Part shown: in pieces, positions 1-5,532 of the stretch | Layout of the letters: every line of letters begins with the position of its first letter | Numbering within the stretch: position 1 is the stretch's first letter | Assembly (NCBI GenBank): GCA_022573935.1 | Contig: JACZTE010000084.1 | Coordinates: forward strand, 1 to 5,532 | Direction of reading: 5' to 3' | From: Chloroflexota bacterium | Lineage (GTDB): Bacteria; Chloroflexota; Dehalococcoidia; DSTF01; RBG-16-68-14 | Length of the DNA stretch: 5,532 nt | Notes under the pieces: model-generated | Database searches by the model: none | What the model was told of the DNA's origin: nothing | What the model saw: the letters and a program-made list of their open reading frames with translations, nothing else | Position numbers and translations under genes: made by a program

Positions 1-748
1 CGGGATGGACGTCACGCAGCCGCCGTTCAACAATATCAAGGCTCGCGAGGCCATTAGCCTGGCCATCGACCGCGAGGAGCTGATCGAGAAGATCACCTTC
101 GGCACCGGAGCTATCTTGGGGCCGGTCAACCAGCACCTGCGCGATGGCTTCTGGTCCCTGCCCGAGGATGAGCTCCGTCGGGCCTATGGCATGGACCTTC
201 CTAAGGAAGAGCGGCTCCAGAAGGCGAGGGACCTGATCAGCGAGGCGGGCGTCGAGGGCGCCAACATCGAGCTGAAGTACCCGCAGCTTACCAATATCAC
301 CCAAGCCGCGGAGCTGGTGCAGCAGCAGCTCCAGGCCGTGGGCTTTCAAGTAAGCCTCGTCGGGCAGCCGCTGATCATCTGGTTCATCCAGACGCTGCGC
401 GAGGGCAACTTTCACGCTACCCTCCACGCGCATCTGCCCTACGAGACCCCGAACATCCCCACCCGCTACTTCCACTCGAAGGGCGTGCCGTCGACGGAGA
501 GCTGGCACCACTACGCCAACCCCGACGTTGACGCCCTCATCGAGCGCCACTGGGGCGAGTTCGATGAGAACGTGCGCCAGGCGACGCTGCTGGAGCTGCA
601 GCGCTTGATCCTGTCGGAGCACGGGCCGATGTTGAACCTCTACACCGGGAAGAACCGCTCCGCCTACTGGAGCTATCTAAAGGACTGGAAGCGGGAGCTC
701 CCCGGCAGCATGCAGCAGTACGTGTACGAGAACTGGCTCGATAAGTAG
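1..748 (+). CDS. Family 5 ABC solute-binding protein (peptide/nickel type), C-terminal part
   Basis: This is the 3' part of an extracytoplasmic binding protein that would deliver peptides or similar solutes to the DppB/DppC permeases encoded just downstream. The reading frame is open to the left edge (codons begin at base 2), so the ATG at base 5 is an internal methionine and not the start. About 248 residues are visible against roughly 500-600 in full-length members, so the signal peptide and first lobe are missing. Counting from that Met, family hallmarks are the PFNNIKAREAISLAIDR stretch (7-23), which matches the usual 'P F x d x R V R q A i x x A i D R' block, the 'QLQAVGFQV' segment (108-116), and 'YANPDVDALIE' (170-180), the typical Y-x-N-P-x-V-D-x-L motif. 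The C-terminus is rich in Trp and Tyr. The family is well supported. The ligand cannot be told from this fragment, and peptides, nickel, sugars or glutathione are all possible. Confidence 0.93.
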   Translation, partial: GMDVTQPPFNNIKAREAISLAIDREELIEKITFGTGAILGPVNQHLRDGFWSLPEDELRRAYGMDLPKEERLQKARDLISEAGVEGANIELKYPQLTNITQAAELVQQQLQAVGFQVSLVGQPLIIWFIQTLREGNFHATLHAHLPYETPNIPTRYFHSKGVPSTESWHHYANPDVDALIERHWGEFDENVRQATLLELQRLILSEHGPMLNLYTGKNRSAYWSYLKDWKRELPGSMQQYVYENWLDK

Positions 749-775
749 GAATCGTCGGCGGGGCGGGTAACGACG

Positions 776-1759
776 GTGCAGACGTATATCCTGCGGCGGG
801 TGCTCTATCTCATCCCGGTCCTCTTTCTGATCTCCCTGGGCGTCTTCATACTCCTGCGCCTGGTGCCCGGCGACTTGGCGGAGATCCTCGCCGGCCCCTA
901 CGCCAGCGATCAGCAGGTGGCTCAGCTACGGGAGCAGTTCGGGCTCGATAAGCCCGTGCTGCTCGCCGCCGCGTGGCCGTGGGAAGGCGAGTTCTGGCAC
1001 ACTCAGTACCTCGAGTGGCTGGGGAACGCCCTCCAGGGTGACCTGGGCGAGTCCATCTACCTTAGCCAGGACGTGACGTCGGAGCTGCTGGACCGGCTAC
1101 CCGTCACAGCCGAGCTGCTCATCCTGACGCTCATCTTCACGATCGCGTTCGGGATCCCCATCGGCATCATCTCCGCCGTCTGGCAGAACAGCCCGCTCGA
1201 TTACATGATGCGGGGGGTGAGCATCCTCGGCCTCTCGGTGCCGGCCTTCTGGCTGGCGACGCTCGTGATCCTCATCCCATCGCTCATCTGGTCCTACGCT
1301 CCGCCGCTAGGCTATGTGGCGTTCTTCGACGATCCCTGGGCGAACCTGCGCCAGTTCGTGCCGCCCGCTCTGATCCTCAGCGCCGGCTCCGCGGCGGTGG
1401 TGATGCGCTTGGCCCGGTCGTCGCTGCTGGAAGTCCTGCGGAACGACTACATCCGCACCGCTCGCGCCAAGGGGCTGCGCGAACGAACGGTCCTGCTGCG
1501 GCACGCGCTCAAGAACTCGCTCATTCCGGTGCTGACCATCCTCAGCCTGCAGGTGGCTACCCTTCTGGGGGGCACGGTCATCATCGAGTTAGTCTTTGAT
1601 TTGCGCGGGATAGGTCTGCTGACCTTCTTGGCGATCTTGCAGCGAGACTATCCCGTGGTGCAGGGAGTGGCTCTCTACATCGCGTTCATTTTCGTCATGG
1701 TGAACTTGACGGTCGATATCGCCTACGCCTGGCTCGATCCCAGGATCAGGTACGGTTAG
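776..1759 (+). CDS. dppB: DppB-type ABC transporter permease
   Basis: This is an inner-membrane subunit of a peptide/nickel-type importer that pairs with the DppC-type protein encoded next. The 327-residue length is normal for the family. The GTG start is chosen because the protein then opens with the typical 'YILRRVLYLIPVLFLIS' first membrane helix; no strong ribosome binding site precedes it, only G-rich sequence. Recognisable blocks are 'RLVPGDLAE' (28-36), 'GDLGES' (88-93), a membrane segment around 112-134, 'LGLSVPAFWLA' (151-161), and the cytoplasmic EAA coupling loop at about 224-254 ('DYIRTARAKGL...RHALKNSLIPVL'). The C-terminal 'RDYPVVQG' (290-297) and 'DPRIRYG' end are also typical. 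Two oddities are about 14 extra residues (61-76, Trp-rich) before 'QYLEWLG', and 'FDLRGIG' where the family usually has 'F-x-x-P-G-i-G' (Arg277 for Pro). It lies 27 nt after the binding-protein gene. The transported substrate is not determined. Confidence 0.95.
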   Translation: MQTYILRRVLYLIPVLFLISLGVFILLRLVPGDLAEILAGPYASDQQVAQLREQFGLDKPVLLAAAWPWEGEFWHTQYLEWLGNALQGDLGESIYLSQDVTSELLDRLPVTAELLILTLIFTIAFGIPIGIISAVWQNSPLDYMMRGVSILGLSVPAFWLATLVILIPSLIWSYAPPLGYVAFFDDPWANLRQFVPPALILSAGSAAVVMRLARSSLLEVLRNDYIRTARAKGLRERTVLLRHALKNSLIPVLTILSLQVATLLGGTVIIELVFDLRGIGLLTFLAILQRDYPVVQGVALYIAFIFVMVNLTVDIAYAWLDPRIRYG

Positions 1760-1766
1760 GACGTTC

Positions 1767-1772
1767 GGGAGG
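1767..1772 (+). promoter_or_regulatory. Candidate ribosome binding site of dppC, directly abutting the ATG
   Basis: GGGAGG ends on the base before the ATG at 1773, which leaves no spacer and is too close for a normal Shine-Dalgarno contact. AGGA at 1758-1761, which overlaps the dppB stop codon, has an 11-nt spacer and could serve instead. A second in-frame ATG lies at 1806, so the true start could be 11 codons further in. There is no alternative start codon between the dppB stop and 1773 in this frame. Confidence 0.4.
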
Positions 1773-2678
1773 ATGGCGATCGACGATACCGCCCTCGAAT
1801 TTCAGATGGACGCGCGTCCGCGTACGCCGGTCTGGCGCCTGCTGGCGCGTCTCGCCTGGCGAAACCCGCTTGGCGTGCTGGGGGCGATGATCATTCTGGT
1901 CTTGGCGTTCGTCGCCCTGTTCGCCGATTTTGTCGCCCCGTACAGCCCATCGTCCACGGAGTTCAAGGCGTTCATCGGCCCCAGCGGGGATCACCTCTTC
2001 GGCACAGATAACCTCGGCAGGGACGTCTTCAGCCGGGTCGTGCACGGCGCGCGCATCTCGCTCGGCGTGGGCGTGATCTCCGTCTCGATCGGCTCGGCTG
2101 CCGGCGCCGCGGTCGGTATCGTGTCGGGCTACTTCGGCGGGCGCCTGGACAACTTGATACAGCGCACGGGGGAGATCGTCATGGCCTTCCCAGCGCTGAT
2201 CTTGCTGCTCATCATCGTCTCGATTCTCGGTCCGTCTATCCAGAATGTGGTTATCGCCATCTCGCTTGGAGTGATCCCCGGCGTACAGCGCATCGTCAGG
2301 GGCGCTGTCCTGAGCGAGAAGCAGAACCAGTATGTGGAGGCGGCGCGGGCGCTGGGAGCGGGCAATTTGCACATCATGGCGCGGCACATCCTCCCGAACG
2401 TGCTGGCATTGATCATTATCCTGGCCACCCTTCTGTTAGGCTTCGCGATCTTGATCGAGGCGGGGTTGAGCTTTCTCCAACTGGGCGTGCCTCCCCCCAA
2501 TCCCTCGTGGGGAGCCGACCTTAGCGGCGAGGCCCGCACGTACTTCCCCGACCCGCCCGGCGCTTGGTGGATGGCGATCTTCCCAGGGCTGGCGATCAGC
2601 ATCACCGTGCTGGGCTTCAACCTGCTCGGCGATACCCTGCGCGATATCCTCGACCCGCGGCTGCGCGGCCGCCTCTAG
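1773..2678 (+). CDS. dppC: DppC-type ABC transporter permease
   Basis: This is the second inner-membrane subunit of the peptide/nickel-type importer and forms the channel with DppB. At 301 residues it has the usual length. The soluble N-terminus (about 1-30) leads into a first membrane helix (about 34-56, 'LGVLGAMIILVLAFVALFA'). After this comes the DppC hallmark 'HLFGTDNLGRDVFSR' (74-88). The EAA coupling loop is at about 187-213 ('YVEAARALGA...RHILPNVLAL'), followed by 'EAGLSFLQLG' (229-238) and 'PNPSWGADL' (242-250). The end is 'LGDTLRDILDPRLRGRL', classic for the family. The gene begins 13 nt after dppB. No dppD/dppF-type ATPase genes follow; a different transporter operon begins instead. 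The ATG at 1773 is the most upstream possible start and ATG 1806 is an alternative. The family is certain and the substrate is not. Confidence 0.95.
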   Translation: MAIDDTALEFQMDARPRTPVWRLLARLAWRNPLGVLGAMIILVLAFVALFADFVAPYSPSSTEFKAFIGPSGDHLFGTDNLGRDVFSRVVHGARISLGVGVISVSIGSAAGAAVGIVSGYFGGRLDNLIQRTGEIVMAFPALILLLIIVSILGPSIQNVVIAISLGVIPGVQRIVRGAVLSEKQNQYVEAARALGAGNLHIMARHILPNVLALIIILATLLLGFAILIEAGLSFLQLGVPPPNPSWGADLSGEARTYFPDPPGAWWMAIFPGLAISITVLGFNLLGDTLRDILDPRLRGRL

Positions 2679-2706
2679 CGGACAGCCGAGCCGTCTACGC
2701 TTCGCC

Positions 2707-2734
2707 TTGACACCGAGCGTGGATCACCTATGAT
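2707..2734 (+). promoter_or_regulatory. Predicted sigma-70-type promoter of the livGFHM operon
   Basis: A perfect -35 hexamer TTGACA (2707-2712) is followed after 16 bp by TATGAT (2729-2734), one mismatch from the -10 consensus TATAAT. It lies in the only sizeable gap of the window, between dppC and livG, and points toward livG. Transcription would start near 2741, giving a leader of about 70 nt before the livG ATG at 2810. Such a match is unlikely by chance in DNA this GC-rich. Short inverted 5-mers flank it (ACGCT at 2697-2701 and 2756-2760, AGCGT at 2716-2720). They could be part of an operator but are too short to claim one. Promoter function is inferred from sequence only. Confidence 0.72.
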
Positions 2735-2809
2735 GCAGGGAGCTTTCGGGCGAATACGCTATGCGACTGTGCACCCCGCATCTACCGCGTCCAACGTTTC
2801 GGTCTCGCG

Positions 2810-3577
2810 ATGCCGTTGCTTGACATCGCCGATCTCTCGATCCGGTTCGGCGGCATCGTCGCCCTGGACGGCGTCTCCTTCCAGACCGACCAGGGCCAGA
2901 TCATGGGCATCATTGGGCCCAACGGCGCCGGTAAGACCACCATCTTTAACTGCATCACCCGCATCTACGACTCGGATCGAGGGTCGATCCGGATCGACGG
3001 CCAGGAGCTTACGCGCACCCCGCCGCATCAGATCATCGCAGCAGGCGTAGCGCGCACCTTTCAGAACCTGGAGCTCTTCAGCTCCATGAGCGTGCTTGAT
3101 AATTTGCTAGTGGGCCAGCACTCCTCGCTGCGCTCCAACCCCCTGGAGTGCGCCTTCCGGCTGCCCCGCGCGCTGAGGGAGGAGCGACGCGTGCGGGCGC
3201 GCGCGAACGAGGTGCTCGACTTCCTGCGCCTGCAGTCGTACCGAGACGTTCCGACCGGCGGGCTGCCCTTCGGCCTGAAGAAGCGGGTAGAGCTGGCCCG
3301 AGCCTTGGTCTCTAAGCCCAAGCTGATCCTCCTGGACGAGCCGGCCAACGGCCTCAGTCACGAGGAGGTGAACGAGCTTATCGACTTCGTTCGCTCGCTC
3401 CGCGACGACTTCCAGGTCACCATTCTTCTGGTGGAGCACCACATGGGCCTGGTGATGGCCGTCTCCGACCGAGTCTGCGTCTTGAACTTCGGCCGCAAGA
3501 TCGCCGAAGGCACGCCCGCCGACGTGCAGCGCGACCCGGCGGTGATCGAAGCCTACCTGGGGGAGACCGGTGCTTAA
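2810..3577 (+). CDS. livG: LivG-type branched-chain amino acid ABC transporter ATPase
   Basis: This is one of the two cytoplasmic ATPases that would power uptake of branched-chain amino acids or related hydrophobic solutes. Its 255 residues are the usual LivG length. In order: the A-loop region 'IRFGGIVALDGVSF' (11-24), Walker A 'GPNGAGKTT' (36-44), the Q-loop 'ARTFQN' with Gln85 (81-86), the signature helix 'LPFGLKKRVELARAL' (152-166), Walker B 'LILLDEP' with Asp176 and Glu177, the D-loop region 'ANGLSHEE' (179-186), and the switch His210 in 'VEHHM'. 'ARTFQN' and the C-terminal 'VIEAYLG' are LivG traits that separate it from LivF. The signature is divergent, with LPFGL in place of LSGGQ. ATG 2810 is the only plausible start: the upstream frame runs to a stop at 2708 without an ATG, GTG or TTG. 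No Shine-Dalgarno is visible. It is the first gene after the predicted promoter and its end overlaps livF. Confidence 0.95.
   Translation: MPLLDIADLSIRFGGIVALDGVSFQTDQGQIMGIIGPNGAGKTTIFNCITRIYDSDRGSIRIDGQELTRTPPHQIIAAGVARTFQNLELFSSMSVLDNLLVGQHSSLRSNPLECAFRLPRALREERRVRARANEVLDFLRLQSYRDVPTGGLPFGLKKRVELARALVSKPKLILLDEPANGLSHEEVNELIDFVRSLRDDFQVTILLVEHHMGLVMAVSDRVCVLNFGRKIAEGTPADVQRDPAVIEAYLGETGA
3559..3565 (+). promoter_or_regulatory. Ribosome binding site deciding the livF GTG start
   Basis: The G-rich run GGGGGAG lies inside the end of livG and leaves a 4-nt spacer to the GTG at 3570. It supports starting livF there, 8 nt before the livG stop ends, which would couple translation of the two ATPases. 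Confidence 0.6.
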
Positions 3578-4277
3578 CGTCAGCGACCTGCACGTCGCCT
3601 ACGGCCCCGTCCTCGCCGTGCGGGGCATCTCCCTGGCGGTGCCGAAGGGCCAGATCGTCGCTTTGCTGGGAGCGAACGGCGCAGGAAAAAGCTCGACCTT
3701 GCGCACGATCTCGGGCCTTCTGCGCCCTACACACGGGACCATCGAGTTCGAAGGCCGTCGCATCGACCGTGTCCCGGCCGAGCGGATCGTGCAGATGGGT
3801 ATCTCGCAGGTGCCCGAAGGCCGGCAGATCTTCACGGATCTCACCGTCATGGAGAACCTGCGGCTGGGTGCCTACACTCGCCGCGACGGCGCTGGCATCA
3901 AGCGAGACCTAGACCGCACCTTCACCTACTTCCCGGTGCTGGGCGAGCGCCGAGGGCAGACGGCCGCGCTCCTCAGCGGCGGCGAGCAGCAGATGCTCGC
4001 CATCGGGCGGGCGCTCATGGCGAAGCCAAGCCTCCTCCTGCTGGACGAGCCGTCGCTGGGGCTGGCCCCGATGCTCGTGCGAGAGATCTTCCGCATCGTG
4101 AAGGCGATCAACGAAGAGGAGGGGCTCACGATTCTCCTGGTGGAGCAGAACGCCAACCTGGCGCTGGAGATCGCCAGCCGCGCGTACGTCCTGGAGACCG
4201 GGCAGGTGGTGCTGGAGGGCAGCGCCGAGGAGTTGCGCGGGAACGAAGCCGTCCGCCGCTCCTATCTGGGCTACTAG
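3570..4277 (+). CDS. livF: LivF-type branched-chain amino acid ABC transporter ATPase
   Basis: This is the second ATPase of the HAAT importer and should form a heterodimer with LivG under the LivH/LivM membrane pair. At 235 residues it has the standard LivF length. Features in order are 'HVAYGPVLAVRGISLAV' (8-24), Walker A 'GANGAGKSS' (34-42), the LivF-specific 'VPEGRQIF' in the Q-loop region (81-88), 'LTVMENLRLGAY' (91-102), the canonical signature 'LSGGEQQ' (135-141), and Walker B 'LLLLDEPSLGLAP' with Asp159 and Glu160. 'VEQN' follows, with Gln193 at the place of the switch histidine, which is normal for LivF proteins. It ends with 'RRSYLGY'. The GTG start overlaps livG by 8 nt and is supported by a G-rich binding site, and the protein then begins 'MLNVSDLHVAYG', as expected. 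The stop shares one base with the livH start. The family is clear. The substrate could be branched-chain amino acids, urea, amides or similar solutes. Confidence 0.95.
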   Translation: MLNVSDLHVAYGPVLAVRGISLAVPKGQIVALLGANGAGKSSTLRTISGLLRPTHGTIEFEGRRIDRVPAERIVQMGISQVPEGRQIFTDLTVMENLRLGAYTRRDGAGIKRDLDRTFTYFPVLGERRGQTAALLSGGEQQMLAIGRALMAKPSLLLLDEPSLGLAPMLVREIFRIVKAINEEEGLTILLVEQNANLALEIASRAYVLETGQVVLEGSAEELRGNEAVRRSYLGY

Positions 4278-5269
4278 TGCATATGGAAGCGATAGGTTCG
4301 GCAGTGGCAGGATACTTGGACGTGGTCGTGCTGTCGACGCCGCCCCCGCCCTGGGAGGATCCCAGCCTCTTCGCGCAGCAGGTACTCAGCGGCATAGCCA
4401 GCGGCAGCATCTTCGCCATCGTCGCCCTCGCGCTCGTCTTGATCTATCGGTCCACTGACGTGCTGAACTTCGGCCAGGGCGAGATGGCGATGTTCACTAC
4501 CTTCATCGCCTGGTCGTTCATGACACGCTTGGATCTCTGGACGGCCTTCTTCCTGACGCTGGTGGTAGCTGCGGTCATGGGCGCGGCGCTAGAGCGGTTG
4601 GTGCTGCGGCCTGTCGAGGAGGCGCCGGTCCTTAACGCCGTGATCGTCACGCTGGGGTTATTCACCGTCTTCAACGGCCTGGCGCTTAGGATATGGGGCC
4701 CCCTGCCCAAAGGCTTCGGACCGTTCTCCCTCGATTTCCTCTTCTTCGAGATCGACCTTGCTGGTTCGCCATTGTGCACAGCCGACGTCTGTATCGGCAG
4801 GCTGAGCGTGGCCGTGCTGGTCGCTGCCGTCATCATCATGGCGCTCCTGTTCGTCTTGTTTCAGAGGACGAAGCTCGGTCTGGCTATGCGGGCGGCGGCC
4901 CAGAACCGGACGGCCTCGAGGCTGGTGGGCATCCCGGTCGGCCGCATGCTGTCGATCGGTTGGGCCCTCTCCGCGATGGTGGGCGCGGTCGCGGGGATCT
5001 TCGTGGCACAGAGCGTCGGGCTCAGTACGAGCTCGCTCCTTGCCGTGCTCATCTTCTCCTTCGCCGCGGCCGTCCTGGGCGGCCTCGATAGCCCGGTCGG
5101 GGCGATCGTAGGCGGACTGACGATCGGCGTCGTCAAGAACCTGGCAGGGACGTACGTTCCTTCAGAGGTAGGTAGCGTCGACCTCGTCGTCGCGTTCGTC
5201 CTGATCGTGCTGGTGCTGATGGTCCGGCCGAGGGGGATCTTCGGCCGGCGGGCGGTGCGGAGGGTGTGA
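4277..5269 (+). CDS. livH: LivH-type branched-chain amino acid ABC transporter permease
   Basis: This is one of the two membrane subunits of the HAAT importer. From the GTG at 4277 it has 330 residues. The conserved family core starts near residue 32 with 'FAQQVLSGIASGSIFAIVAL', followed by 'LIYRSTDVLNFGQGEMAMF' (55-73), the LivH hallmark. 'ERLVLRPV' (106-113), several hydrophobic segments and the cytoplasmic coupling loop 'TKLGLAMRAAAQN...LVGI' (198-219) come next. Then follow 'GGLDSPVGAIVGG' (268-280) and the usual C-terminal 'LMVRPRGIFG' (314-323). The GTG overlaps the livF stop by one base (TAGTG). An in-frame ATG at 4283 removes only two codons and is equally possible. The first 30 residues, with a run of four prolines (22-25), are longer than in typical LivH, so a later GTG start is conceivable. 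A Cys pair (167 and 172) sits in a loop predicted to be outside the membrane. Confidence 0.93.
   Translation: MHMEAIGSAVAGYLDVVVLSTPPPPWEDPSLFAQQVLSGIASGSIFAIVALALVLIYRSTDVLNFGQGEMAMFTTFIAWSFMTRLDLWTAFFLTLVVAAVMGAALERLVLRPVEEAPVLNAVIVTLGLFTVFNGLALRIWGPLPKGFGPFSLDFLFFEIDLAGSPLCTADVCIGRLSVAVLVAAVIIMALLFVLFQRTKLGLAMRAAAQNRTASRLVGIPVGRMLSIGWALSAMVGAVAGIFVAQSVGLSTSSLLAVLIFSFAAAVLGGLDSPVGAIVGGLTIGVVKNLAGTYVPSEVGSVDLVVAFVLIVLVLMVRPRGIFGRRAVRRV
5259..5264 (+). promoter_or_regulatory. Ribosome binding site deciding the livM GTG start
   Basis: GGAGGG lies in the last codons of livH with an 8-nt spacer to the GTG at 5273. It is the best-placed Shine-Dalgarno sequence in the window and supports independent initiation of livM, 3 nt after the livH stop codon. 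Confidence 0.7.
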
Positions 5270-5272
5270 CGG

Positions 5273-5532
5273 GTGGCTACGGAGCTCCTTAGGCCGAGGA
5301 CGTTGGGGTTCGCTCTGCTAGCCGTGGTGTTGGTGATCTTCCCGTTTCTCCACGGCTGGCCGGTCTTCAGCGGGTTCATCAGCGAGTTCCGCACCTTTAA
5401 CGCCACCATGTTTGCCATCTGGTTGCTCGTCGTGTTGGGCATGAACCTGCTGACCGGCTATAGCGGCCAGATCTCGCTAGGGCATGCGGCGGTCGTGCTG
5501 GTGGGTGCCTATGCGGCCGGCGTGTTCTTCGA
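5273..5532 (+). CDS. livM: LivM-type branched-chain amino acid ABC transporter permease, N-terminal part
   Basis: This is the second membrane subunit of the HAAT importer, partner of LivH. The frame is open from the GTG at 5273 to the right edge, giving 86 complete codons of a protein that normally has about 300-350 residues. The translation starts 'MATELLRPRTLGFALLAVV', with a first hydrophobic segment around residues 11-26. A second hydrophobic segment (about 46-60) leads into 'GMNLLTGYSGQISLGHAA' (56-73) and 'VGAYAAG' (77-83). The G-x-N-L-x-x-G-x-x-G-Q-x-S-L-G-H-A block is the diagnostic LivM signature. The gene follows livH after 3 nt and lies in the same reading frame, with the livH UGA stop between them. 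The missing 3' part lies beyond the window. The identification is secure despite truncation. Confidence 0.92.
   Translation, partial: MATELLRPRTLGFALLAVVLVIFPFLHGWPVFSGFISEFRTFNATMFAIWLLVVLGMNLLTGYSGQISLGHAAVVLVGAYAAGVFF

Noticed and set aside
5..7. ATG at base 5 as the start of the solute-binding protein gene
   Set aside because: The frame is open to the window edge, and the sequence begins in the middle of the family 5 fold with no signal peptide.
1746..2387. 213-codon open frame on the - strand opposite dppC
   Set aside because: Its translation is low-complexity and rich in Arg, Asp and His, with no recognisable family. It lies entirely opposite a well-conserved permease, as expected in GC-rich DNA.
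2658..2672. GC-rich self-complementary sequence at the end of dppC (GCGGCCGC at 2665-2672) as a terminator
   Set aside because: There is no following T-run, the palindrome is too short for a stable loop, and it is coding sequence for the conserved C-terminus.
2697..2720. ACGCT/AGCGT 5-bp inverted repeat with a 14-nt loop as terminator or operator
   Set aside because: The stem is only 5 bp with no T-run, so it is mentioned as context for the promoter but not called as a feature.
2730..3050. 106-codon + strand frame starting in the -10 box region
   Set aside because: It is Ser/Arg/Pro-rich, mostly overlaps livG in another frame, and its ATG lies upstream of the predicted transcript start.
4861..5442. 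193-codon open frame on the - strand across the livH/livM junction
   Set aside because: The composition is rich in Thr, Arg, Asn and Pro, typical of the antisense of hydrophobic membrane genes. There is no motif, and two clear + strand genes cover it.

Overview
The window holds seven protein-coding genes, all on the + strand, from two different ABC import systems placed back to back. The DNA is GC-rich (by eye a little over 60%), uses GTG starts often (dppB, livF, probably livH, and livM) and is densely packed, so it is clearly bacterial or archaeal. The style of the LivG signature and the paired peptide/HAAT permease modules would fit a free-living heterotroph such as a Chloroflexota member or another GC-rich lineage. 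That placement is an impression and no marker gene here fixes it.

Region 1 (1-2678) is the end of a peptide/nickel-type (Dpp/Opp-like) operon. It contains the C-terminal part of a family 5 solute-binding protein, then a DppB-type permease and a DppC-type permease. Spacings are 27 and 13 nt, so one transcript is likely. The DppD/DppF-type ATPases that normally follow dppC are not here.

Region 2 (2679-2809) is the only real intergenic gap. It carries a near-consensus housekeeping promoter, TTGACA-N16-TATGAT (2707-2734), which would start a second operon with a leader of about 70 nt. No convincing rho-independent terminator is visible for the first operon.

Region 3 (2810-5532) is a branched-chain amino acid (HAAT/Liv-type) operon in the order livG-livF-livH-livM. 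Adjacent genes overlap by 8 nt and 1 nt, then are separated by 3 nt, so translational coupling is likely. LivG and LivF are the two cytoplasmic ATPases and LivH and LivM the two membrane subunits. LivM is cut by the window edge after 86 codons. The periplasmic or lipid-anchored binding protein (LivJ/LivK type) is not in the window.

The content is ordinary transport machinery and I saw no evidence of an undescribed system. The points most worth a second look are the strong promoter between the two transporters, the unequal ATPase sites predicted for the LivG/LivF pair, the missing peptide ATPases, an insertion in DppB, and the in-frame LivH/LivM junction with a single UGA stop.
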